Origin: an uncultured Alcaligenaceae bacterium
GTDB taxonomy: Bacteria; Pseudomonadota; Gammaproteobacteria; Burkholderiales; Burkholderiaceae_B
Reading direction: 5' to 3'
Assembly (NCBI GenBank): GCA_937897265.1
Contig: CALCPT010000168.1
Coordinates: 1 to 13,003, forward strand
Length of the DNA: 13,003 nt
Part shown: positions 7,479-13,003 of the stretch, in pieces
Numbering within the stretch: the stretch's first letter is position 1
How the letters are laid out: each line of letters begins with the position of its first letter
Program-made: the position numbers and the translations under genes
The notes under the pieces: model-generated
Told to the model about the DNA's origin: nothing
Databases searched by the model: none
What the model saw: only the letters and a program-made list of their open reading frames with translations

Positions 7479-7720
7479 CAGGCGGGTTTGCTGAACTCTT
7501 CGGGGGTTAAGGTTCGCATCGAGAGCGCGTGGATCTCTTGTTTCATGCGGTCACCTAACGCGGCATACACCAACTGATGGCGGGCGATCAGGCGCTTGCC
7601 TGCAAACGCATTGCTCACGATGACTGCCTCGAAATGCGCGCCATCGCCACTGACCTCAAGGTGCTCGCAGGCGAGCCCGGCGGCGATGTAAGCGCGAATA
7701 TCTTCTGGGGTAGGCAACAT
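7478..7720 (-). CDS. ibaG: BolA-family protein, IbaG type
   Basis: Small BolA-fold protein of 80 residues. It begins [16 protein letters not shown], with [12 protein letters not shown] in the middle and the family's conserved [13 protein letters not shown], ending at [13 protein letters not shown]. BolA/IbaG proteins partner with monothiol glutaredoxins and bind Fe-S clusters; IbaG was linked to acid resistance in E. coli. The residues expected at the putative cluster site, including a C-terminal-side histidine (EIHAL), are present. Its place next to murA and near mla genes is the E. coli yrbA arrangement, which supports IbaG over BolA proper. I chose ATG 7720 over the in-frame TTG at 7729: an AAGGA lies 11 bases upstream of the ATG but only 2 bases from the TTG. 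The gene is one base short of separate from murA. Confidence 0.9.
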   Translation of the reverse strand: MLPTPEDIRAYIAAGLACEHLEVSGDGAHFEAVIVSNAFAGKRLIARHQLVYAALGDRMKQEIHALSMRTLTPEEFSKPA

Positions 7721-7753
7721 GATCTGCAAGGTCCTTGAGCGGGCAACGATTTT

Positions 7754-7784
7754 AGAATAACGCCTATTTTAGCGAGAAGTGCAA
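7754..7784 (-). promoter_or_regulatory. Candidate promoter for ibaG-murA-his
   Basis: The 111-base gap between the ABC permease stop and ibaG is the longest gene-free stretch in the minus-strand gene run. On the minus strand it has TTGCAC (7779-7784; consensus TTGACA) followed by an AT-rich segment with TATTCT (7754-7759) at 19-base spacing, or TTATTC at 18. Neither hexamer fits perfectly. The position, 34 bases before the chosen ibaG start and after an operon end, is what makes it plausible. No clear terminator hairpin was found for the upstream ABC operon. Confidence 0.35.
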
Positions 7785-7840
7785 CAAGTCAGTCTATCTG
7801 AGCCGGAAGCTTTAGTTTTCGGGTGGCGCAAGGTAATAGG

Positions 7841-8632
7841 CTAAGTGCGCAACTTGTAGCCTCGACCTAAGAGACGCAGGGCAAACGTCGCCAAAACGGA
7901 AAAGACCCCAGCAACAACGGCCAAGCTTTGCCAGGGTGAGACGTCAGCCACTCCAAAAAAGCCATAGCGAAAGCCGTCAATCGTGTAGAAAAGCGGATTC
8001 CAGTGCGACACCGTCTGCCAAAAGGTAGGCAGGGTGTGCACGGAATAGAACACGCCAGACAAAAAGGTTGCCGGCATGATCAGAAAATTTTGAAAAGCTG
8101 CGAGTTGATCAAATTTTTCGGAGGTTAGCCCAGCAATTAAACCCAAAATCGCCATGATTCCGCAGGATAGGATCGCAAACACTAGCGCCCAAAGCGGATG
8201 CTTAATTGGCATCGAACTGAAGTACTGGGAGACTAGCCAGACACAGGTACCGACGGCCATGCCGCGCACGATTGCGGCCAACACGTAAGCGCTGAAGAAT
8301 TCGCGGTGCGAGATTGGGGGCAACAGAACAAAGACCAAATTGCCTGTGACGCGACTTTGAATGAGTGACGACGACGGATTTGCAAAAGCGTTTTGCAACA
8401 TGCTCATCATCATGAGCCCCGGGATCAAAAAGGCGGTGTAAGGGACGCTGCCATATACCTGAATCCGATCTTGTAGTACCTGAGCAAAAATCACAAGGTA
8501 TAACAAGGCTGTGATGACGGGGGCAGCAATGGTCTGAAAGCTGACCTTCCAAAAACGCAGTAATTCTTTGCCAAGTAGCGTTGGAAACCCTGAACCCGCC
8601 CCAGCACGAGCGGTCAAAATTGGGGTGCTCAT
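7841..8632 (-). CDS. ABC-2 type transporter permease (YadH-like)
   Basis: Integral inner-membrane subunit, 263 residues, of an ABC-2 family exporter. After an N-terminal cytoplasmic amphipathic helix (GFPTLLGKELLRFWKV) come about six hydrophobic segments, at roughly residues 36-53, 66-80, 112-135, 147-170, 182-200 and 235-255. The motif FLSGVFYSVHTLP (~190-202) before the fifth/sixth segment is the ABC-2 family signature seen in E. coli YadH and NodJ-like permeases. It overlaps the stop of its ATPase by four bases (8629-8632), so the two work as a pair. The substrate is unknown. The pair sits between mla and ibaG, so an envelope role is possible, but that is inference from context only. It closes the mla-ABC transcription unit, followed by a 111-base gap. 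Confidence 0.9.
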   Translation of the reverse strand: MSTPILTARAGAGSGFPTLLGKELLRFWKVSFQTIAAPVITALLYLVIFAQVLQDRIQVYGSVPYTAFLIPGLMMMSMLQNAFANPSSSLIQSRVTGNLVFVLLPPISHREFFSAYVLAAIVRGMAVGTCVWLVSQYFSSMPIKHPLWALVFAILSCGIMAILGLIAGLTSEKFDQLAAFQNFLIMPATFLSGVFYSVHTLPTFWQTVSHWNPLFYTIDGFRYGFFGVADVSPWQSLAVVAGVFSVLATFALRLLGRGYKLRT

Positions 8633-9420
8633 GCTTGTGCCTCAGAAAACTTAGACGGCTGGGCGTTCATAATTTGGACAAACGCTTGCTCGAGATTGCC
8701 GCCGCCGCGTGCAATCAGGGCTTTGGTCGTATCGAGTGCGACGATGCGCCCGCCCTTTAGCATGGCGGTGCGGTTGCAAAGCATTTCAGCCTCTTCTAGG
8801 TAGTGTGTGGTCAAGATGATGGTGTGGCCTTGGGTGTTGAGTCGAGAGATGAACTCCCAGAGGCTGCGACGCAAATCGACATCAACCCCTGCGGTGGGTT
8901 CGTCAAGCACAATGACGGGCGGCCGATGCACCAACGCTTGCGCAACCAGTACACGGCGTTTCATTCCGCCAGATAAGGCACGCATGTTCTCGTCGGCCTT
9001 ATCGGAGAGCCCGAGGTTGGCCAAAATTTCGTCAATCCAATCGTCATTGTTGCGAAAACCAAAATAACCCGACTGAATTCTCAGGGTTTCGCGCACCGTA
9101 AAAAATGGGTCGTATACCAACTCTTGAGGCACCACGCCTAATGAGCGTCTGGCCGCCTGATAATCGTTGACCACATCATGGCCGCAAACACTGGCGCGCC
9201 CCTGAGTGGCCTGACATAGCCCTGCCAGCACAGAAATGAGAGTCGTTTTGCCAGCCCCATTGGGCCCAAGTAGCGCAAAAAATTCGCCATGCTCGATCGT
9301 TAAGGACACATCATCAAGCGCCTGAAAGCCGGGGCCAGAAGGTGGGCGAAACAAGCCACGCCATCCCAAGGTGCGGGGCGCAAAAATTTTAGAAACATGT
9401 TCAAACGAAACAGCAGACAT
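8629..9420 (-). CDS. ABC transporter ATP-binding protein (YadG-like)
   Basis: Cytoplasmic ATPase subunit, 263 residues, driving the ABC-2 permease encoded next. The motifs are complete: Walker A GPNGAGKT (52-59), Q-loop Q99 in VVPQEL, signature LSGGMKRR (149-156), Walker B VIVLDEP (169-175), D-loop AGVD (177-180), and switch histidine H206 in TTHYLEEAE. The layout is that of the CcmA/YadG/NodI subgroup, with a slightly long N-terminal loop (residues 14-33) between the first two strands. It starts 64 bases after mlaC. The space normally used for mlaB is filled only by this gap and this gene pair. An AAGG lies six bases before the ATG at 9420. Substrate unknown. Confidence that it is an ABC-2 exporter ATPase is high. 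Confidence 0.93.
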   Translation of the reverse strand: MSAVSFEHVSKIFAPRTLGWRGLFRPPSGPGFQALDDVSLTIEHGEFFALLGPNGAGKTTLISVLAGLCQATQGRASVCGHDVVNDYQAARRSLGVVPQELVYDPFFTVRETLRIQSGYFGFRNNDDWIDEILANLGLSDKADENMRALSGGMKRRVLVAQALVHRPPVIVLDEPTAGVDVDLRRSLWEFISRLNTQGHTIILTTHYLEEAEMLCNRTAMLKGGRIVALDTTKALIARGGGNLEQAFVQIMNAQPSKFSEAQA

Positions 9421-9460
9421 GACGACCTTGTTGTGAGGCGGTGCGCCCGAGCGACCAGAA

Positions 9461-9470
9461 GCCCGCGGGC
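9461..9470. repeat. Perfect 10-base palindrome in the mlaC-ABC gap
   Basis: The sequence gcccgcgggc is its own reverse complement and sits in the 64-base gap (9421-9484) between mlaC and the ABC ATPase, a gap richer in G+C than the flanking genes. It could form part of a hairpin or be a chance palindrome. No T-run follows, so a terminator is not supported. This gap is where mlaB would be expected, and no STAS-like coding remnant is readable in it. Confidence 0.25.
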
Positions 9471-9484
9471 CGAGGTACAGATAG

Positions 9485-10120
9485 TTATTGTTGTGCGCGT
9501 TGATTTAGCGCTTGAATGAGCCCATCAATACCGCTTTGACTAATTTGCTGTGAAAACTGATTGCGATAGTTTTCAATCAACCAAATGTTTTCAACGTTCA
9601 GGTCATAAATTTTCCAGCCTTGTGGTGTTTTTTCAAGACGATAATCTAGTCCGATCGGTTGGGTATTGGCACCCTGTGTGACTTGCGATTTGACGACGAC
9701 GTCGGTGGCGTTAGTCTCGCCGCGTAATGGTAAGACTTTAATGTTGGTGCCCTCATCGACTCGGGTGAAGGCGCCGCTGTACGCACGACCTAACGTGCCG
9801 CGAAAGGCTTTGACCAGGGCAGCCTGTTGTTCGGGCGTTGCCTGTCGCCAATAGCGACCCGCTGCGAGGCGCGTTGTTTTTTCAAAATTGACGTTAGGCA
9901 AAATGAATTCGTCGACGATTTGATTGACACGAGCGGTGTTACCCGAGCGCACACTGCTATCGGCTTTGAGCTCGGCGAGCACCTGATCGGCGACCTGCTG
10001 CACGAATTCGTTGGGGGCAGCGTTGGGGTCGGGCTTTGTTTGTGCGTGTGAAGCGTGACTCAAGCCCAATAGCAGGCAGAAGCTAAATAGTTTAAAAAAT
10101 AAATCGATGCGGGACTTCAT
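9485..10120 (-). CDS. mlaC: Periplasmic phospholipid carrier MlaC
   Basis: Soluble periplasmic lipid-binding protein (Ttg2D/MlaC family) that ferries phospholipid between the MlaA-porin complex in the outer membrane and MlaFED in the inner membrane. A signal peptide is evident: basic start MKSRID, hydrophobic core FFKLFSFCLLLGL, and cleavage after SHA before QTKPDPN. The mature part has the family's pattern: VNQIVDEFILPNVNFEKTTR, then RYWRQATPEQQAALVKAFR and a beta-sheet region ending WKIYDLNVENIWLIENYR. That last segment is the most conserved. I start it at ATG 10120 (211 residues) rather than the in-frame TTG one codon earlier, because AAGGA lies 8 bases upstream of the ATG. mlaA precedes it by 56 bases. 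Confidence 0.95.
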   Translation of the reverse strand: MKSRIDLFFKLFSFCLLLGLSHASHAQTKPDPNAAPNEFVQQVADQVLAELKADSSVRSGNTARVNQIVDEFILPNVNFEKTTRLAAGRYWRQATPEQQAALVKAFRGTLGRAYSGAFTRVDEGTNIKVLPLRGETNATDVVVKSQVTQGANTQPIGLDYRLEKTPQGWKIYDLNVENIWLIENYRNQFSQQISQSGIDGLIQALNQRAQQ

Positions 10121-10155
10121 CAAACCTATCCTTGCAATGAGCTAAATATCTGTTG

Positions 10156-10170
10156 GCAAGCCCTGCTTGC
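10156..10170 (-). repeat. Small hairpin between mlaA and mlaC
   Basis: gcaagc (10156-10161) pairs with gcttgc (10165-10170) around a 3-base loop in the 56-base gap between mlaA and mlaC. A tight stem of this kind inside an operon could tune relative mRNA stability, but position is the only support. No T-run follows on the minus strand. Confidence 0.3.
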
Positions 10171-10176
10171 GATACC

Positions 10177-10974
10177 TTATTTTTTTGGTGAGAGCCCAAG
10201 CGATTTTTCATCAGCCGGCTCGGCCCCAAAATCTTCATAGTTCGGCAGCTTCTGAGCCTCAGCGGTGGCCCCGTCAACCTGCGCCTGACGCCGCTTTAGA
10301 TAGGCGTCACGAATAAAGCTATAGCGATCTAGCGCAGTACGGTCAATCGTGTTTGTGACTGCGAGCAGTGCCTCTCGGCGTTCGACTACTTCAAGACCAT
10401 AAATCGAATTACGAACATCGATATTGGTGATCAACGAACCATATCCGAACTGGTTCACATAGATATCAACGGCTCGACCCGCACCGTCTCTGAGGGTGGA
10501 TGATCCCATAATTGGCAGTACAAGGTAGGGACCAGAGTCGAGCCCCCAGACGCCGAGTGTGACGCCAAAATCATTCGGAATACGCTTGGCGCCGGTTTGG
10601 CTTGCGATGTCTAAGCAACCACCAAGCCCCATCGTCGAGTTGAGCAAGACGCGACCGAACGTATTCAGTGCATCGACTTGGCGTCCTTGAAGCGTACTGT
10701 TAAACCAAGACCATACGTCACCGAGATTTAAAAAGATATTGTTGATACAGGTGCGAACAGGTTGTGGCACAACAAACGCGTACGCTTCAGCGGCCGGCTT
10801 TAAAACGGCGCGATCCACCGCATCGTTGAACTCGAATACAGCTCGGTTTGAGGCTTCGAGAGGGTCGGCGGGGTTGGCCGGGCCCGTTGAGCGCGTAGCG
10901 CACCCAGAGAGCATGACCATAGCGACCGCGCAAAGCGCTAGGCCAAACTGCTTTGTAAAAAAACGAGTGCGCAT
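10177..10974 (-). CDS. mlaA: Outer-membrane lipoprotein MlaA (VacJ)
   Basis: Outer-membrane phospholipid-removal lipoprotein that forms a channel in the outer leaflet together with trimeric porins and hands lipid to MlaC. The lipoprotein signal is clear: MRTRFFTKQFGL, a hydrophobic core, then lipobox LSGC with the acylated cysteine C25. Family hallmarks follow: DPLEASNRAVFEFN (~37-50), NIFLNLGDVWSWFNS, LLNSTMGLGGCLDIA, RIPNDFGVTLGVWG and NQFGYGSLIT. Residue 26 is Ala, which is compatible with outer-membrane sorting. The 265 residues, with a hydrophilic C-terminal tail, are near the usual length. The gene lies 12 bases after mlaD. In E. coli mlaA is unlinked; its place between mlaD and mlaC here is typical of betaproteobacteria. 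The assignment is certain. Confidence 0.96.
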   Translation of the reverse strand: MRTRFFTKQFGLALCAVAMVMLSGCATRSTGPANPADPLEASNRAVFEFNDAVDRAVLKPAAEAYAFVVPQPVRTCINNIFLNLGDVWSWFNSTLQGRQVDALNTFGRVLLNSTMGLGGCLDIASQTGAKRIPNDFGVTLGVWGLDSGPYLVLPIMGSSTLRDGAGRAVDIYVNQFGYGSLITNIDVRNSIYGLEVVERREALLAVTNTIDRTALDRYSFIRDAYLKRRQAQVDGATAEAQKLPNYEDFGAEPADEKSLGLSPKK

Positions 10975-10986
10975 GGTGCTTGACCG

Positions 10987-11502
10987 TTATTGAGAGAGTT
11001 TTGGTGACTTGGGTGCGGAGGCTGCGTCGGTATTTTGGGGAGTACCTTGTTTTTCAGCAGAGGAGTATAAGAATTGACTGATCAGGCTTTCTAGAACGAT
11101 TGCGCTTTGAGTGAATTGAAGTGTTTCACCTGCAACAAGGTTGGCGTCATCACCACCCGCTTCAAGGCCGATGTACTGCTCGCCGAGCAAACCCGAAGTC
11201 AGAATCTTGGCTGAAGAGTCTTTTGGAAAACGATAGTTCTTTTCGATTTGAACTGTCACGACTGCTTGAAAGGTTTTTTCATCTAGCGTGATACTGGCGA
11301 CGCGTCCGACCACGACGCCCGCACTTTTTACTGGCGCACGAACTTTGAGCCCACCGATATTGTCGAATTTTGCTGACAAAGCGTAGGTGGGGGCAAAGGA
11401 GAAACTGCTGAGGTTGCCGGCTCGCAACGCTAAAAAAGACAGCGCAATAGCGCCTAATAAAATAAAGAGCCCTACCCACCAGTCTGTTTTTTCGTTTGAC
11501 AT
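10987..11502 (-). CDS. mlaD: Inner-membrane MCE-domain protein MlaD
   Basis: Membrane-anchored lipid-binding subunit of the MlaFED complex. Its MCE domains form a hexameric ring that accepts phospholipid from MlaC and opens onto MlaE. The 171 residues include a short cytoplasmic N-terminus (MSNEKTDWW), one transmembrane segment at about residues 9-28 (VGLFILLGAIALSFLALRAG), and an MCE domain. In that domain the motifs DNIGGLKVRAPVKSAGV (~47-63) and GLLGEQYIGLEAGG (~104-117) are diagnostic. A hydrophobic helix near 133-147 (SAIVLESLISQFLYS) matches the pore-lining C-terminal helix. A polar tail ends it. It is 11 bases from mlaE and 12 from mlaA, so it belongs to one transcript. Confidence 0.96.
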   Translation of the reverse strand: MSNEKTDWWVGLFILLGAIALSFLALRAGNLSSFSFAPTYALSAKFDNIGGLKVRAPVKSAGVVVGRVASITLDEKTFQAVVTVQIEKNYRFPKDSSAKILTSGLLGEQYIGLEAGGDDANLVAGETLQFTQSAIVLESLISQFLYSSAEKQGTPQNTDAASAPKSPKLSQ

Positions 11503-11513
11503 TGTTTGACCCT

Positions 11514-12299
11514 TTAATTGCTGAACATCAGCGCAGTCAGTAGAAAATCAAGCCCTAAGACCGCTAGCGAGCCGGTCACAACGGTACGCGTGGTTGCACG
11601 CGCAACGCCTTCGGGTGTTGCGCGAGCCTGCCAGCCTTCGTAGAGGGCGATCAGCGTCACGGCGATCCCAAAGATGATACTTTTTATCACGCCGTTCAAC
11701 ACATCTTTGTAGACGTCGACGCCGTTTTGCATTTGTGACCAGAAGGCACCGGTATCGATGCCAATCAGCAGCACACCGACTACCCAGCCACCGATGATGC
11801 CGACCATTGAAAAGACTGCGGCCAAAACGGGCATTGCAATGACGCCACCCCAAAAACGAGGAACGAAGACTCGCCGGATAGGGTCGACCGCCATGACTTC
11901 CATCGCAGCTAATTGCTCGTCGGCTTTCATCAGCCCAATTTCAGCCGTGAGAGAGGTGCCGGCACGCCCAGCAAAAAGCAGGGCGGTAATGACTGGGCCG
12001 AGCTCACGCGTCAACGAGAGTGCGACCAGCAAACCAAGCGCTTCTTCAGAGCCATAGCGATTCAGGGTGTAATACCCTTGTAATCCTAAAACAAAGCCCA
12101 CGAATAAGCCCGAGACAATAATGATGAGTAATGAAAAATTGCCGATGAAGTGCACTTGTTGAGACACAAGGCGTGGGCGCTTGAAGACGATACTGCTGCG
12201 TTGCAACAGCATAAAAAAGAAACGCGTAAACAGGCCAAGCCCCGTCAGACGCTCACGCGCCTGCTTACCAAGACTGGCTAAAAAGCTGAAGTGACTCAT
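11514..12299 (-). CDS. mlaE: Phospholipid ABC permease MlaE
   Basis: Inner-membrane permease of the Mla system, 261 residues from the ATG at 12299. I chose this start because it overlaps the mlaF stop as ATGA; an in-frame TTG nine codons earlier would read into mlaF and lacks support. There are about five to six hydrophobic segments, including NFSLLIIIVSGLFVGFVLG, PVLAAVFSMVGIIGGWVVG and SIIFGIAVTLIALY. The conserved MlaE/TrbL-like core, ELGPVITALLFAGRAGTS then LTAEIGLMKADEQLAAMEVM and AVDPIRR, is the coupling region to MlaF. Together with MlaD and MlaF it moves phospholipid between MlaC and the inner membrane. No lesions are visible. Confidence 0.95.
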   Translation of the reverse strand: MSHFSFLASLGKQARERLTGLGLFTRFFFMLLQRSSIVFKRPRLVSQQVHFIGNFSLLIIIVSGLFVGFVLGLQGYYTLNRYGSEEALGLLVALSLTRELGPVITALLFAGRAGTSLTAEIGLMKADEQLAAMEVMAVDPIRRVFVPRFWGGVIAMPVLAAVFSMVGIIGGWVVGVLLIGIDTGAFWSQMQNGVDVYKDVLNGVIKSIIFGIAVTLIALYEGWQARATPEGVARATTRTVVTGSLAVLGLDFLLTALMFSN

Positions 12300-13003
12300 C
12301 TTTGAGTGCCTGTGCGGGCGAGCCAAGTTTCGAAGGCTGGGGTAACGGGATAGTCGAAAGCGACTGGGCCATCGGCATGCCCGTGCAAAAACTGTTGTAC
12401 GTAGGGGTCAGGCGAGGCCCCTAACGTGGCCGGTGTGCCATGCGCCTTGAGTTCACCCTGACCGACTAAGTACACGTGATCTGCAATGGCAAAGGACTCA
12501 GCGATGTCGTGTGTGATTACCACGGAGGCGCAGCCCAAGCGGTCAGAAAGGCTGCGAATCAGGCGCGCTGTGATACCTAGTGATATTGGGTCTAGGCCAG
12601 CAAAGGGCTCGTCATACAGAACCAGTTCGGGTTCAAGTACCACCGCGCGTGCTAATGCGACTCGACGCGCCATACCACCTGAAATTTCAGATACCTTTAA
12701 ATGAGCCGCCGCACGCAAACCCACGGCACTGAGTTTCTCGAGTACGCGCTCGGTGAGTTGTGAGGCTGACAGGCTGAGGTGTACACGCAGCGGAAAGGCG
12801 ACGTTTTCGAAGACGTTGAGGTCGGTGAAGAGCGCGCCCTGCTGAAACAAGACCCCCATGCGTTGGCGCAGCGATTGCAGCAGCGGGCGATCGGCATGGG
12901 CGAGATTTTGGCCGAACAGTGTGATCGTGCCCTTGCGTGCGACGAGTTGGCCAGTCGCTGCGCGTAACAAAGTGGTTTTGCCTGATCCCGAACCGCCCAT
13001 CAT
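12296..13003 (-). CDS. mlaF: Phospholipid ABC ATPase MlaF, 5' partial
   Basis: ATPase subunit of the Mla lipid transporter. The gene runs off the window's end: the first visible residues already lie at Walker A (GGSGSGKTT), so about 35-40 N-terminal residues are missing and the ATG at 13003 is not a true start. The visible 235 residues carry VLFQQGALFTDLNVFENVAF (Q-loop and the MlaF-specific region), signature ISGGMARR (107-114), Walker B ELVLYDEP (126-133) and switch H165 in ITHD. The C-terminal QFLHGHADGPVAFDYP is the MlaF hallmark that contacts the neighbouring subunit and MlaB in E. coli. The ATG of mlaE overlaps its stop. The signature GGMARR and this tail distinguish it from the YadG-like ATPase further on. 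Confidence 0.95.
   Translation of the reverse strand: MMGGSGSGKTTLLRAATGQLVARKGTITLFGQNLAHADRPLLQSLRQRMGVLFQQGALFTDLNVFENVAFPLRVHLSLSASQLTERVLEKLSAVGLRAAAHLKVSEISGGMARRVALARAVVLEPELVLYDEPFAGLDPISLGITARLIRSLSDRLGCASVVITHDIAESFAIADHVYLVGQGELKAHGTPATLGASPDPYVQQFLHGHADGPVAFDYPVTPAFETWLARTGTQR

Noticed and set aside
7785..7830. Possible intrinsic terminator after the ABC permease gene.
   Set aside because: The candidate pairing between gccggaa and ttttcgg-like segments is imperfect and short, and no proper T-run follows on the minus strand.
12299..12326. A longer MlaE starting at an in-frame TTG inside mlaF.
   Set aside because: The ATG at 12299 forms the usual ATGA overlap with mlaF and gives a family-like N-terminus. 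The upstream codons look like read-through of mlaF in another frame.
1..13003. tRNA, rRNA, CRISPR array, insertion sequence, or phage/defence genes.
   Set aside because: No clover-leaf, spaced direct repeats, transposase motifs or terminal inverted repeats were seen on reading both strands. From 1362 up, tightly packed housekeeping genes fill the space. Below that there are only gene pieces.

Overview
The window looks like the chromosome of a betaproteobacterium, most likely order Burkholderiales. The gene order mlaF-mlaE-mlaD-mlaA-mlaC, an ABC-2 exporter pair, ibaG, murA, hisG-hisD-hisB-hisH-hisA-hisF is the arrangement I associate with that group. The short HisG and the placing of mlaA between mlaD and mlaC fit the same group. 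Genus cannot be fixed from sequence alone. All of these genes lie on the minus strand, so transcription runs from high to low coordinates.

Layout from 13003 downward. (1) 12296-13003 is mlaF (its start lies outside the window), then mlaE, mlaD, mlaA and mlaC to 9485. They encode the system that traffics phospholipids between the outer and inner membranes. (2) 7841-9420 is an ABC ATPase plus ABC-2 permease (YadG/YadH type). (3) 7478-7720 is ibaG and 6210-7478 is murA, which makes the first committed peptidoglycan precursor. (4) 1362-6213 is a histidine cluster, hisG, hisD, hisB, hisH, hisA, hisF. Most neighbours overlap or nearly touch, so the genes probably form one or two long transcripts. 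Promoter-like sequence is visible only upstream of ibaG and upstream of hisB.

Two genes expected from related clusters are absent: mlaB (STAS protein) between mlaC and the ABC pair, and hisC between hisD and hisB.

The first ~1.36 kb is different. It is clearly richer in G+C and is a patchwork of gene pieces. On the plus strand, in one reading frame, come short pieces resembling LemA, MltB, SufS and a CitE-type lyase. On the minus strand follow the start of an unknown membrane protein and the C-terminal third of tRNA-guanine transglycosylase (Tgt), which is joined in frame to a hisF lacking its last ~18 codons. The breakpoints seem to fall where the neighbouring families share short motifs. 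I read this as a chimeric or misassembled sequence end rather than a natural locus. I see no convincing new biological system. The rest of the window is ordinary, well-conserved housekeeping DNA.
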